Of a DNA stretch of 64,000 nt, positions 41,865-50,423 are shown piece by piece. The stretch is from NCBI GenBank assembly GCA_000940995.1, contig CP005974.1, positions 2,170,001 to 2,234,000 of the forward strand, given 5' to 3'. The position numbers and the translations under genes were made by a program. Under the pieces are notes generated by a model. The model was not told the DNA's origin, did not search any database, and saw only the letters and a list, made by a program, of their open reading frames with translations. Each line of letters opens with the position of its first letter. Within the stretch, counting starts at the first letter, position 1. This stretch comes from Photobacterium gaetbulicola Gung47. Its GTDB lineage: Bacteria > Pseudomonadota > Gammaproteobacteria > Enterobacterales > Vibrionaceae.

Positions 41865-42697
41865 TGGAGATTTATAATTCTCGATTTGCGCCACGCCCCA
41901 AAGAGCTAGACCCGGTCGAGGGTGTAGGCTGGGGCAACCGCGCATCACTGCGTCTGGTTTCGGGCCCAACGTATCACAGCATTGAACTAGTTACCGACAT
42001 TACCGACCCAAACGATATTGAACGCGTTGAAGTATCGCTGAACGGTTCGGCCAAAATCAATGTGACAGGTGAAACGCTGGTTAAGCTACAAGCCCACCGC
42101 AAGAACTACGCCCAACCGGGGCGCTATGTCATTTCGTTTGGTGATGCCACGCTGCGCACCAAAATTGGTGTACGCCAAACCGACCTTGTCACCTTGGCAG
42201 GGGAAATTTGGTTTGTGTATATCACCCTCAAGTCAAAACCTGCAGGTACCACAGCGCCTAGTGTTCGCGCCCGTGCCCATGTGCTGCCTGCACAATCAGT
42301 ACGCTACTACATGCCGCGTATCTATGAGCTAACGTGGTTTGCCTCGGCAACTGGCCGCACGCCGTTTGATTTCTCCGAGCGTAGCCCGGCTCTGAACCTC
42401 AAGCGTATTCACTTCCTTGATAACTCGGTTGATCGCGTTCGCGTACTGCGTGATAGCTTCGAAGAAATGAACGTCACCAAGGCAGATAACGCCTACGACT
42501 TGGCGCAGGCCAAGAAAGAGCAAAACGAAGGTTGGTTTAGCCTCGACTTTATCCGCTATGGCTTTGGTGCTGATGGCATGTTGAACACAGCAGCACGTAA
42601 CCAGCTGGCTTTCGAGCTGGACAAGTCGGAAGTTGGCAGCGTACCGGTGATCATCGAAGCGGTCGAACAGGTGAATGCATTGCCGACCAAGGGCTAA
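41864..42697 (+). CDS. Major capsid protein (double-jelly-roll type, inferred), C2
   Basis: 277 aa; the ATG at 41864 was chosen over a GTG three codons upstream because it couples to the previous stop and gives the same length as C1. Beta-rich throughout (GRYVISFGDATLRTKIGV, IWFVYITLKSKPAG, RYYMPRIYELTWF). Size and context match PM2 P2 (269 aa) and autolykivirus capsid proteins. Near-identical to the C1 copy, so either copy could complement the other. Confidence 0.75.
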   Translation: MEIYNSRFAPRPKELDPVEGVGWGNRASLRLVSGPTYHSIELVTDITDPNDIERVEVSLNGSAKINVTGETLVKLQAHRKNYAQPGRYVISFGDATLRTKIGVRQTDLVTLAGEIWFVYITLKSKPAGTTAPSVRARAHVLPAQSVRYYMPRIYELTWFASATGRTPFDFSERSPALNLKRIHFLDNSVDRVRVLRDSFEEMNVTKADNAYDLAQAKKEQNEGWFSLDFIRYGFGADGMLNTAARNQLAFELDKSEVGSVPVIIEAVEQVNALPTKG

Positions 42698-42706
42698 GGG
42701 GGCGCA

Positions 42707-42982
42707 ATGGAATTACTCGACAACATTGGTGAAACCCTCGGCGGGATTTGGGATACCGCCACAGCCGGGGGGGAATCCTGGTTGAATTCTTGGTTCGATA
42801 ACGAGGCCGAAAAAGTGGCCTCGGCAGCACCGGAAGAAAACCGTAAACCGCAACATCAAGAGCCCGCACAACAACCGACAGGACAGCCAATTTACACCAT
42901 GGCACCAACCAACACCGCCTTGATGTTAATGGGCGGCGGCTTTGTGGCACTGGCTGTTGTTTTGCTGCTAAGGGGGAAATGA
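42707..42982 (+). CDS. Virion membrane protein with C-terminal helix (C2)
   Basis: 91 aa; an amphipathic N-terminus, Gln/Pro-rich linker and C-terminal helix (LMLMGGGFVALAVVLLLRGK). It differs from C1 by one residue. Second gene of the capsid operon; the stop overlaps the next start. Confidence 0.7.
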   Translation: MELLDNIGETLGGIWDTATAGGESWLNSWFDNEAEKVASAAPEENRKPQHQEPAQQPTGQPIYTMAPTNTALMLMGGGFVALAVVLLLRGK

Positions 42983-43134
42983 TGCCGTTTCTATTTTGGC
43001 CGCTACTGGCGGGTACAGTGGGGTTTGTTACTGGCATGTTTACCAGTGAAAAGGTCGGTCGAACATTACGCGTATTGGCTGCTGTCGTTATGGGGCTGTG
43101 GCTCTACGACATAGTGATGGGGAAAAAAGCATGA
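42979..43134 (+). CDS. 51-aa membrane protein (C2)
   Basis: Starts MMPFLFWPLLAGTVGFVTG; two short hydrophobic stretches with SEKVGRTLR between them. Overlaps both neighbours by 4 nt. Protein sequence matches C1. Confidence 0.7.
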   Translation: MMPFLFWPLLAGTVGFVTGMFTSEKVGRTLRVLAAVVMGLWLYDIVMGKKA

Positions 43135-43328
43135 TGAATATTCCCGGCCTGACGAACTCCGGCAGTATGCCGATTAATGCTGGGGCTGGCCCCAGCTCGG
43201 TAGGCGGCAATGAAGAAATCAATTTTCAGGGTGGTTCGGTGTCATTCGGTGCAAGTGGATTGCCGACTTGGACGCTGGCCGCAATGGCCGTTGGCTTGCT
43301 CTGGTTTGTGCTGAGGGGGAAAAAGTAA
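43131..43328 (+). CDS. 65-aa membrane protein (C2)
   Basis: Gly/Ser/Asn-rich N-terminus (MMNIPGLTNSGSMPINAG) and a C-terminal helix (PTWTLAAMAVGLLWFVLRGKK). Overlaps neighbours at both ends (ATGA and TAATG). The C1 copy has lost the helix by deletion. Confidence 0.7.
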   Translation: MMNIPGLTNSGSMPINAGAGPSSVGGNEEINFQGGSVSFGASGLPTWTLAAMAVGLLWFVLRGKK

Positions 43329-43744
43329 TGCAGTTTTGTTTTATTTCCCCCGAACACCCTGACTATTCGCATCACATTCGCCGCTTGGGGGCGGCGTTTG
43401 ATGATGCTGAAAATCCCGAAAAGGAATACCGCGAGATGAAAGAGCAACTAGCAGGCGGCACCCTCAGTTTGTACCACGCCAAGGATAGCGGCGTTGATTT
43501 GTCCATTGTCGGTGAAGCCGACGGACAAAGTTACTACGTGTGGGGTGTCGCTGGCGTTGGCTTCAAGGCTGGCATCCAAGAGCTGATTCGGCGGATCAAA
43601 TTGTCAGGCTTCAAATCGGTAACTTGCGCCACGGCCAAGCAAGGCATACGCCGGATGTATCGCTATTTTGGCCGGAACGCCATTACGGAAGTGGAAAGGC
43701 TGAGTAATGGCAAGTTTTGCACATGGCATAAGTTGGAGGTGTAA
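43328..43744 (+). CDS. GNAT-like protein of C2
   Basis: 138 aa from the ATG at 43328. The second half (YYVWGVAGVGFKAGIQELIRRIKLSGFKSVTCATAKQGIRRMYRYFG) has the strand-helix-strand and RRMYRYFGF-like pattern of GNAT acetyltransferases, though the acetyl-CoA loop is not clear. Small GNAT-like proteins occur in many phage structural operons without known roles. Deleted in C1. Confidence 0.45.
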   Translation: MQFCFISPEHPDYSHHIRRLGAAFDDAENPEKEYREMKEQLAGGTLSLYHAKDSGVDLSIVGEADGQSYYVWGVAGVGFKAGIQELIRRIKLSGFKSVTCATAKQGIRRMYRYFGRNAITEVERLSNGKFCTWHKLEV

Positions 43745-44323
43745 ATGGGACGCTCAAAATCCAGCAAATCATCAAATACCACCAATGTCAGTGGTACAGC
43801 TGCCGCGAGCGGTGATAACAACGGCGTAATGCTGTCCGGGGTGAATGATTCCAGTATCAGCGTGAACATGACCGACCATGGTGCCATGCAAATTGCTTCC
43901 GAGTTGGGCGAATTGGCTATTGCCAGCAATGTTGAGGTGACGACCGGGGCACTTGAAAGTAATACCGAGGTGTCCAAAGCTGCCTTGAATATGGGAGCAC
44001 ACTCGCTCAGTGAGGCATTGGACTTTGGCCGTGACTCTCTTGAGGGCGCATTGATGTTTGGCAATGAAGCCATGCACCTCAATGCCGAGGTCAGCAACAA
44101 CGCCATTGATACAGTCAGCCAATCACACCATGAAAACCTACAGATGATCGCCGGACTGGCAGGCAGTCAAGCGGCTCAAAATACTGAAAATCTAGCTGCC
44201 TTGAAGGGCTTGGCAGAAATGAATGCGGATGGCGGCCAAGTGGCAACCAGTCGCCAGATGACCATTGTTGTCGGTTTGGTGATGGCCTTCATGGCCGTGA
44301 TGATGGTCGGGGGTAAACGATGA
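43745..44323 (+). CDS. Ser/Asn-rich virion protein with C-terminal helix (C2)
   Basis: 192 aa. Low-complexity N-terminus (MGRSKSSKSSNTTNVSGTAAA), a long helical, coil-prone middle (LGELAIASNVEVTTGALESN) and a C-terminal membrane helix (MTIVVGLVMAFMAVMMVGGKR). Probably spans from membrane to spike or capsid vertex. Only its last ~85 bp survive in C1. The stop overlaps the next start (ATGA). Confidence 0.65.
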   Translation: MGRSKSSKSSNTTNVSGTAAASGDNNGVMLSGVNDSSISVNMTDHGAMQIASELGELAIASNVEVTTGALESNTEVSKAALNMGAHSLSEALDFGRDSLEGALMFGNEAMHLNAEVSNNAIDTVSQSHHENLQMIAGLAGSQAAQNTENLAALKGLAEMNADGGQVATSRQMTIVVGLVMAFMAVMMVGGKR

Positions 44324-45098
44324 ATTTCCACCAAATGATGCAACCGCGCCAGCGTTCACAGTTCCAAGCCGTGGGCGAGTTTCTGTATATCGAGGCGTGT
44401 CCGGATTCGGTGGCAATTACCACCGAACGTGGCGAATACCGATTGAAGCAGGGCGCGCAGATTCTCGACCCGCAGTTAACAGGCCGCGTGACCGTCGAGA
44501 ACATGGGCGAGGCGGGGACAGTGACGATTATCTGTGGCTTTGGTCGTTACATCCCGCCGACTGATGGGCAGGAAGTCTCCGTAACTAAAATGCCGACGGT
44601 GACCCTGTCACCCAACCAGCAAGTCAATATCGGCCAGTTACCCCACAAGTGGCATTAGTGGACGGGCAGGCCGTTGTGATTTCGCAACTACCCAAAGTTC
44701 AGCTTGAGCCAAACCAGCCCGTGACCGTGTCACAACTTCCGAGTGTGTCTTTGGCAGCAGGCCAACAAGTGGCAGTAACGGAACTGCCACGGGTGAAACT
44801 GGAAACCGGGCAAGCGGTTCGCGTCTATACCACCACGCCGATGCTCACCAAACCTGTTGGCGGGGAAAGCATGGCAACCAGCTTGCTGACTATCACCGAA
44901 GGCATGGGCGAATTGATTGCCAATACGTCACGCTGTCACGTTTTATTGAAAGCCAGCTCAACCAACATTGATGCGGTCACGCTGGGTACTGGCTGGACAC
45001 TCGCCGCTGGCGAACAGCTCAAACTTGAAACCACCGCCGCCTTGAGCTTTTCAGGCACCGACGGTGACACCATTCAAATTATCGAGGTCACACGATGA
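44320..45098 (+). CDS. 16-residue-repeat structural protein, two frames (C2)
   Basis: Frame A (44320-44658, 112 aa) carries the N-domain and two repeat units and ends LPHKWH. Frame B (44649-45098, GTG start, 149 aa) continues the same repeat series (VVISQLPKVQLEPNQP, VTVSQLPSVSLAAGQQ, VAVTELPRVKLETGQA) and ends in a beta-rich domain. Relative to a continuous reading there is a two-base gain (TTACCCCACAAG against TTACCACAAG in C1). The 10-nt overlap might allow frame B by re-initiation or frameshifting. Repeats suggest a beta-solenoid or fibre. Confidence 0.65.
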
Positions 45099-46252
45099 CA
45101 GGGAAAACATTACGCGAATTGCTGCCATCAGGCAGTGCCCGAAACAAAATTGAATTTCTGGCGGATGAACTACAGCATGGCTTAGAGCTGCTATCTGGGC
45201 TTGGCTCATCGGTAGTGAACCTCATCCATAACGGGGATTTTCAGGCGTCGAGTTACATGTCTGCGTTCAATTCGCATCACGCCTTTGCCCCCAAGGAAGG
45301 GGCATTTTCAACGAATGCGTTTTGTGAGCAGGCATCAAACGGGACGATGATGCCTGCAGGTTGGGGCGGTGAAGCTATCGGCGTCGATAATGAATTCCGT
45401 TCATCATTTGGGGTATGGGTTGACCATAGTAGCGCCAATGTACTGAATCGCGATTACGTGATGGTAGGACTGCCGAAGCATGTTAAATCCGCCATGGTGT
45501 TTCAGGGATTGGCTTACAAGGCGGTGGCCTTTGCGCCGTTTACTGCCCAGCGCCGTATCGTGCTTGACCCTGAGCACGGCGGCCGCCCCGAGTTTGTCAC
45601 AGTCACGGCATCGGTTCGTTTCGGCACAGTGTGCAAATGGGGTGTGGTCGAGCTGAACCCGTCAACAGGTGACATTGAAGAGGTCATTTTCTGTGAGCCC
45701 TTCGCTGGTTCGCAAGCCAACCATGTTGTGCTGCGCAAAGACGGGCTGACCTTGAAAGCCAACAAGCTTTACGCCTTGGCGTTCTACGATATTCAATCCG
45801 AGTATGGTAACGGGGCTGACGGCTTGGTGATTGGTTGGGCGGCGGCGTTCTTCAATGATGAGCGAGATCCTAACTTATTCCCGAACGTCTGGCCGCGCGG
45901 TGATGCCGGAGAGTTCCAGATTCTCAGCAAGCCGACGTATGCCGAGCTGCAAACAGGCTACAACGTCGATTCACAACGCTTTACGGGCATGACCGACAAG
46001 CGAATCAACCATGCCACGCTGCGTGTCTGCGCATTGGATACATGGGACAACAGCTATCACGGCCAAATCAGCGAAGTGACCGAAGCTCAAAACGGTGACA
46101 ATGTCACAATTACTATGGCCAGTGCCTCAAGCAGCAATAGCTATGCACTGTGCGCCAAGTTGACACCATATCCGCAGCGGATTGGCTTTTTCAAAGCTGA
46201 TGGTTCAAGTGCATTTGATACCGTGGTGGATTACCAATCGCCTTATGCCTAA
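45095..46252 (+). CDS. Candidate spike/receptor-binding protein (C2)
   Basis: 385 aa. After a short helical start, VNLIHNGDFQASSYM begins a carbohydrate-binding-module-like beta domain (NGDF...), followed by beta-rich regions (FVTVTASVRFGTVCKWGVVEL, VVLRKDGLTLKANKLYALAFYD) and a C-terminal domain. No membrane helix. PM2 P1 spike is of similar size (335 aa) but I see no direct similarity. Most of the gene is deleted in C1. It overlaps the previous stop (ATGA). Confidence 0.5.
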   Translation: MTGKTLRELLPSGSARNKIEFLADELQHGLELLSGLGSSVVNLIHNGDFQASSYMSAFNSHHAFAPKEGAFSTNAFCEQASNGTMMPAGWGGEAIGVDNEFRSSFGVWVDHSSANVLNRDYVMVGLPKHVKSAMVFQGLAYKAVAFAPFTAQRRIVLDPEHGGRPEFVTVTASVRFGTVCKWGVVELNPSTGDIEEVIFCEPFAGSQANHVVLRKDGLTLKANKLYALAFYDIQSEYGNGADGLVIGWAAAFFNDERDPNLFPNVWPRGDAGEFQILSKPTYAELQTGYNVDSQRFTGMTDKRINHATLRVCALDTWDNSYHGQISEVTEAQNGDNVTITMASASSSNSYALCAKLTPYPQRIGFFKADGSSAFDTVVDYQSPYA

Positions 46253-46263
46253 GGGTATCGCAT

Positions 46264-46788
46264 ATGAAATGGCTGATAGCACTAGCCATGGTGCTGTTAT
46301 GGCTCAACAGCCGCAAGGGGCTGGTTATCTCAAGTGACCAGCCACGCCAACCGACGAATAACAATAACACAGGGATGAATGAAGATATGACCACCGGAAT
46401 GCCGCGGGGTATCCGCAATCACAACCCGCTGAATATCGAATACAGCAAGCACAACAACTGGCGCGGCCAAGTGTCGAGCGATGGCCGATTTGTCATTTTC
46501 GAAGAGGATAAATGGGGTTTTCGCGCTGCGGCCCGCATCCTGCGCAGTTACCAGAAACGCGGGATCACCACCATCAACGACATTATCCATACCTTTGCGC
46601 CGAACCATGAGAACGACAGCGATCATTACGCCAATATGGTTGCCACTTGGACGGGTTACGGCAAGTACCAGGCACTCGACGCCAGTAACGACAACACCGC
46701 AGCGGTACTGCTCCAAGCCATGGCGCGGATGGAAGTCGGCCGCCAATATCCCATCAATGACGTGATGGAAGGAGTTGCACTGGCATGA
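46264..46788 (+). CDS. Membrane-anchored transglycosylase-like virion protein (C2)
   Basis: 174 aa. N-terminal helix (MKWLIALAMVLLWL), linker, then GIRNHNPLNIEYSKHNNWRG, FVIFEEDKWGFRAAARILRS, ITTINDIIHTFAPNHEN and YANMVATWTGYG. This is the conserved pattern of phage structural lysozyme/transglycosylase-like proteins (RGIRNNNPGNI...FxxxxxGxRA). It should locally open peptidoglycan at entry or exit. The stop overlaps the next gene. Confidence 0.75.
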   Translation: MKWLIALAMVLLWLNSRKGLVISSDQPRQPTNNNNTGMNEDMTTGMPRGIRNHNPLNIEYSKHNNWRGQVSSDGRFVIFEEDKWGFRAAARILRSYQKRGITTINDIIHTFAPNHENDSDHYANMVATWTGYGKYQALDASNDNTAAVLLQAMARMEVGRQYPINDVMEGVALA

Positions 46789-46886
46789 CAGTAAAGAAAG
46801 CCGCTACCTCGGTAGCACTCAGCGTCGCAGGCGTGGTAATCGGCGCCTATACACTCAAATATCTACGTAAAAAGGGATGGTTATGA
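46785..46886 (+). CDS. 33-aa membrane peptide (C2)
   Basis: Starts MTVKKAATSVALSVAGVVIG; one helix with basic ends (YLRKKGWL). Overlaps both neighbours by 4 nt. Probable virion membrane or lysis peptide. Confidence 0.6.
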   Translation: MTVKKAATSVALSVAGVVIGAYTLKYLRKKGWL

Positions 46887-47080
46887 TTGATTTTAAACAG
46901 TCCAGTACCAAAACAGGTTTGATCCTTCTTGGCAGTGCTGCCGCAGGTTTGCTAACGGGCAATAGCGAACTAGTCACAGTGACAATTGGTGAAACCGGGG
47001 CGCAACTTGGTGGCACGATTCCGATGGTTGCCGCCATGCTTATTGGCTTGTTCGACACGGTTCGCCGGGAAAAAGGTTAG
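46883..47080 (+). CDS. 65-aa two-helix protein, holin-like (C2)
   Basis: From the ATG at 46883 (MIDFKQSSTKTGLILLG): helix 1 LILLGSAAAGLLTG, helix 2 MVAAMLIGLFDTV, and a basic tail RREKG. The size and two-helix form fit small holins, but a virion protein is possible. A 5'-truncated copy is in C1 (25890-26019). Confidence 0.55.
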   Translation: MIDFKQSSTKTGLILLGSAAAGLLTGNSELVTVTIGETGAQLGGTIPMVAAMLIGLFDTVRREKG

Positions 47081-47089
47081 GGGGCTTGT

Positions 47090-47278
47090 GTGGGAGAGCT
47101 GCTGAAACTGTTTACAGAGATTGGCGTGAATCCGCCGACATTGATTATCTGTTACTTGCTTTTTCGGTCAGTAAAAGCACATGAGTCAGTGCTAGGTGAA
47201 CTCAAAAAAATGTTAGCACAGCATGAAAAACGGATTATGAAATTGGAATGGGAAAGATCATCTATCCGTAATAGGTGA
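47090..47278 (+). CDS. 62-aa membrane/coiled-coil protein (C2)
   Basis: GTG start at 47090 after AGGGGG. N-terminal hydrophobic helix (VNPPTLIICYLLF), then a coiled coil (SVLGELKKMLAQHEKRIMKLEWE), reminiscent of small Rz-like or spanin-like proteins. A decayed copy lies in C1 at 26030-26207. Confidence 0.55.
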   Translation: MGELLKLFTEIGVNPPTLIICYLLFRSVKAHESVLGELKKMLAQHEKRIMKLEWERSSIRNR

Positions 47279-47334
47279 TAACGACTCATATAGATAGTAA
47301 ACTAGCTGCATATTATAGACAGAGGAATGCAACA

Positions 47335-47685
47335 ATGGATTGGAACATCGTTTATATATCTATGTTTATTATTCTTGCTCTAGTGTTTTATGTGGGCTAC
47401 GAGTTTTATAAAAGCCTTCCAAAGATACGTGAAGTTTGGAAAAAGTTAAAAAAATTCGAAAAGCACATGATCAAGATGGCAGCTTTATTAATTCTATTTT
47501 TGGCTACCTCTCCATTACAGCCAGATTCACCTAATTTCCTAAATGTTTTATACAAAATTGTTGAAAGCTTAGCTTTGGGGTTTGTTGTTGCGGGAGCTAC
47601 CACGTTTGTCAAAGCAGCTCATAATATAAAGGAAATAGAGGAAGATAAAAAAGAAAAATTGAAAATAATCTCAGATAAATCATAG
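47335..47685 (+). CDS. Two-to-three-helix membrane protein at the C2 right end
   Basis: 116 aa from the ATG at 47335 with GAGG upstream. Helices NIVYISMFIILALVFYVGYEF, MAALLILFLATSPL and IVESLALGFVVAGATTFV, then a lysine-rich tail. AT-rich relative to the structural operon and absent from C1, so it may be an added gene (for example superinfection exclusion). No family recognised. Confidence 0.55.
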   Translation: MDWNIVYISMFIILALVFYVGYEFYKSLPKIREVWKKLKKFEKHMIKMAALLILFLATSPLQPDSPNFLNVLYKIVESLALGFVVAGATTFVKAAHNIKEIEEDKKEKLKIISDKS

Positions 47686-47689
47686 CATT

Positions 47690-47713
47690 AAGCCCGCATT
47701 TGCGGGCTTTGTA
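47690..47713. terminator. Bidirectional terminator at the C2 right end
   Basis: AAGCCCGCA (47690-47698) pairs with TGCGGGCTT (47701-47709) across a 2-nt gap; it follows the last plus-strand C2 gene and precedes the stop of the convergent lipoprotein gene. Confidence 0.85.
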
Positions 47714-47719
47714 TTTTCA

Positions 47720-48409
47720 TTAATTTAGCGGAACAGAGCCCCACATATAAGCTTCTTTAGCATCGTTATAGATGAAACCTGCCAAGTATTTGGTGCTGTC
47801 CACAGTCACATTAAATGCCATACCTTTGTAGCTGCCATCAAATCCAGAGTTTGAACATCCCGAAGCATCAACATCGACCGTGTGATAGAACGACACTTCA
47901 CTGATTAGCTTGCCGGACAATGTGCAGTCAGCGTTGATTGTCAGGTTCGCGGCACTGTCCAGTGACCAAGAGTCACCAGTCATTGGATCAGTGAAGGTAC
48001 CAACAAGGCTATCCAATGGTCTAAGCTTATCGGTTTGTCGATCAAACGAGTATACAAACGGGTCGCCGTTGATAGTCGTTGAAACTCTAGCAGTATTACC
48101 TTCATAGAAAATGCTGACAACTTGGCTAGGTTCATAGAAATAGAGCCCATCAGAAATAACAGCTGCTCCCGTTAGCCTGAGTTCATTGGCAAGCGTGTAG
48201 ATATTGTCAAAGTAAAAAATGGTGGTGCCATCTGAGATAAGCACTTTGCCTGCATTGTTTTTATCAACCAGCATGACAACTTCACCAGATTGAAATAGAC
48301 CATCGAACTTCGTGCCGGTTTCTTTGCCTGAGCTGTCAGCATCGCCACCAGAGCCGCCGCCACATGCAGTGATAAAAATAGCGAGTAACAGTACAACTAG
48401 ATTTCTCAT
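47720..48409 (-). CDS. Predicted lipoprotein of unknown function
   Basis: 229 aa. Lipoprotein signal MRNLVVLLLAIFITACGGGSG (lipobox ITAC), Gly/Ser/Asp linker, then a beta-rich domain (GEVVMLVDKNNAGKVLISDG, GTFTDPMTGDSWSLDS). Probably exposed at the outer membrane. It lies between the C2 terminator and the dif-like site at 49266 and so travels with the mobile block. Confidence 0.7.
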   Translation of the reverse strand: MRNLVVLLLAIFITACGGGSGGDADSSGKETGTKFDGLFQSGEVVMLVDKNNAGKVLISDGTTIFYFDNIYTLANELRLTGAAVISDGLYFYEPSQVVSIFYEGNTARVSTTINGDPFVYSFDRQTDKLRPLDSLVGTFTDPMTGDSWSLDSAANLTINADCTLSGKLISEVSFYHTVDVDASGCSNSGFDGSYKGMAFNVTVDSTKYLAGFIYNDAKEAYMWGSVPLN

Positions 48410-48518
48410 TGGATCATCCTTGAAAGTGAATAAGGGATTTTAGTATGCAAGCAAATAACCGATTGGAAACCCTAAAAGTGTTTAGGTTAGAGTCAGTTAA
48501 CGGATCAAATTGCAAAGG

Positions 48519-48995
48519 CTAGGGAGCTTGCTTCTTGGTTGCATGCTTCGCCATAATTTTGCGTTGTTGCTTCTTTTTATCCTTGCTAATCGTCTCATGC
48601 CGAGGTTGCTTGAGTCGGCGGCCGCCACGGAACGGCAGCTGCGTAACGACATTTGAACGAACGGGCACATAGTCCAATTCATAGAGCCGTTTTAACGCGT
48701 GGTACTCATCAAAACGGAGTGCCCAAGAGTCGAGTTCTTTGGGGCTGAACTGACGACCCTCGGGAGTGATGATAATACAGCGGTCTTCATCAACCCGAAA
48801 ACCTTGCCAGCGGGTATCATCGGGCAGATAGCCACGGGCTCGAATAATCAGGAGTTTTTCGGCCATGGGGTTAACGTCGATGTGGCCGGATAACCAACGC
48901 TTGACGGTGATAGGACGAACGTGAAACCACGCGGACGCCTCAGCAATATTGTCGAAATGACGCCAGAACAGCTTGACGAAGGATTCGTGCAGCAT
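48519..48995 (-). CDS. DUF3653-like phage regulator
   Basis: 158 aa. HTH-like start (FDNIAEASAWFHVRPITVKRWLSGHIDVNP), then WQGFRVDEDRCIITPEG with FSPKEL, the W.GW....LVTPNG...P pattern of DUF3653 phage proteins, and a basic, Gln/Lys-rich tail. Divergent from the related gene at 49395, with a dif-like site between them. Confidence 0.65.
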   Translation of the reverse strand: MLHESFVKLFWRHFDNIAEASAWFHVRPITVKRWLSGHIDVNPMAEKLLIIRARGYLPDDTRWQGFRVDEDRCIIITPEGRQFSPKELDSWALRFDEYHALKRLYELDYVPVRSNVVTQLPFRGGRRLKQPRHETISKDKKKQQRKIMAKHATKKQAP

Positions 48996-49265
48996 GATGT
49001 GCCTCGCAAAATTTATCGTTTATTAAAAGTATTTTTCGATTAATCAAACGTGGATTGATAGACAACACCGATAAAACTAGCCAACAACAGTAAACCGGAC
49101 TTAAGCCAACGTTTGTGGACACAAAACGCTAAGTCATTGCGAAAGATAGAAAAAGGTGCGTGTATCGTTTTAACTAACTGTTTCCAAGACATTTTGATGC
49201 TCCAAAACTAAAGGTTTCCAAGCTGACCCAAGCCAGGCTTGAGTTTGTTAAAATAATACCCGTCA

Positions 49266-49295
49266 GTGCGCATTATGGATGCGTTATGTTAAATA
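49266..49295. other. dif-like XerCD site with 8-bp centre
   Basis: XerC half AGTGCGCATTA and XerD half TTATGTTAAAT both match dif perfectly, but the centre is 8 bp (TGGATGCG) where dif has 6. It lies in the 400-bp gap between the two DUF3653-like genes. It is the right-hand attachment site of the C2 segment, or the left-hand site of the cassette segment. Confidence 0.85.
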
Positions 49296-49350
49296 CGGTC
49301 GTTGGCAAAGTTGTTAAATAACTCGAAACATCAACAGTTTAGGGGATTTA

Positions 49351-49385
49351 TTATTCAATCGGTTGATTAATGATAGATTGAATAA
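49351..49385. promoter_or_regulatory. Inverted repeat upstream of the DUF3653-like gene
   Basis: TTATTCAATC (49351-49360) and GATTGAATAA (49376-49385), 15-bp spacer, ending 10 bp before the ATG at 49395. Likely operator, possibly for autoregulation. Confidence 0.6.
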
Positions 49386-49394
49386 ATAAGCACT

Positions 49395-49766
49395 ATGACT
49401 AGTAAGTTGACCGAAAACTACATTTTTAGAAAATTTGTCTGTGGACTGAGTAAAAAAAGGGTAGCTGAGCTATGTTTCAAATCTGTGAGAACCATCACAC
49501 GTTGGGACTCGGGTCAGAAGATACCACCGGAGTGCAGACGACTAATGAAGCTCTATTCATGTAGAGATCTTGCAGCGATTAATGACGACTGGAGAGGGTG
49601 GCAAATCAAACAAGGGGAGTTGGTGACGCCGAACGGATGGACTTTAACCCCAGACAGGATCGTTACAGGAAATGCGCTTTTACAAATCAGTGCCGAGAAC
49701 GATAGGGAGATGAAGGCCGCGATCATCAAAACTGCGAGAATGCTAAAAAGACTGCCTCTAGTGTAA
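49395..49766 (+). CDS. DUF3653-like phage regulator
   Basis: 123 aa. Helix-turn-helix KKRVAELCFKSVRTITRWDSGQKIPPECRRLMKLY, then WRGWQIKQGELVTPNGWTLTPDRI, the DUF3653 signature, and a C-terminal helix. Related proteins occur next to filamentous prophages at dif in Vibrio. A short hairpin CCCCGAAGAAGGGG follows at about 49775. Confidence 0.75.
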   Translation: MTSKLTENYIFRKFVCGLSKKRVAELCFKSVRTITRWDSGQKIPPECRRLMKLYSCRDLAAINDDWRGWQIKQGELVTPNGWTLTPDRIVTGNALLQISAENDREMKAAIIKTARMLKRLPLV

Positions 49767-49800
49767 AAAGATAAGCCCCGAAGAAGGGGCTATTTCATAT

Positions 49801-50046
49801 TTACTCTGTAACTTCTCTTAGACCATCTAAGGCATTAACATAGTTAAGTACTTTGGACTTCAAATGATAAATCTCTTGCTGAAGTCTTCGATTTTCTCTG
49901 AGCTGCTCATCATGTAACTGGCTAAACTCTAAAGCAGCATAGCCACCTTCGATGAGAGCACCAGACTGAGTTGCTTTACCTGTGAGTTCCTTAAGAGCAT
50001 CAATCATATTCTGGTGCTTTTCTGTATCTCTAATCGTGATTGCCAT
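49801..50046 (-). CDS. RHH-like small protein, paralogue of the gene at 15541
   Basis: 81 aa from the ATG at 50046; the longer open frame to 50277 has no family-like sequence and is not used. Starts MAITIRDTEKHQNMIDALK, followed by a coiled coil (QLHDEQLRENRRLQQEIYHL). The shared start MAITIRD and spacing mark it as a paralogue of 15541-15804. It lies downstream of the cassettes on the same strand. Confidence 0.65.
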   Translation of the reverse strand: MAITIRDTEKHQNMIDALKELTGKATQSGALIEGGYAALEFSQLHDEQLRENRRLQQEIYHLKSKVLNYVNALDGLREVTE

Positions 50047-50302
50047 CATTAACCTCATTCTTCCCTGGAACAAATTAAGATAAATGATAGCAATCCTAAG
50101 TGGAGTTACAATAAGCCTGGATGAAAATTGATAGCAAAACCGCAAAATTGTTCCTGGAACAAATGCCAATTTTGATAGCTGCAACATTTCACCACGCTGT
50201 AGGGCACGACGACCCCAAAAACTTTCACCCCGTATTACTAGACGGGGCATGAAATCAAAGCCGCTACACTGTAACAATGTTCATGCAGCAACTAAGATTT
50301 AT

Positions 50303-50423
50303 AGCCCTGTTAAGGTGTGAGCAACGCTACCACCTGACCTAAACCATTGCACCGTAAACACGAAACCCAACCTTGAGTTGAAAATGCCAAGCGTTGGGAA
50401 TCACTCTTAAATGCTTTGTTAGG
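50303..50423 (-). repeat. attC site 1 (degenerate crossover end)
   Basis: On the minus strand it starts CCTAACAAAGCATTTAAGAG and ends GCTCACACCTTAACAGGGC, with inverted inner arms, as in the other two sites. The final core GTTAGG is replaced by TATAAA, so the recombination point appears lost. It contains the stop codon of the 50419 gene. Confidence 0.8.

Noticed and set aside
49801..50277. 158-aa version of the RHH-like protein
   Set aside because: The first 77 residues have no family likeness; the paralogue at 15541 starts at MAITIRD, so the start is set at 50046.
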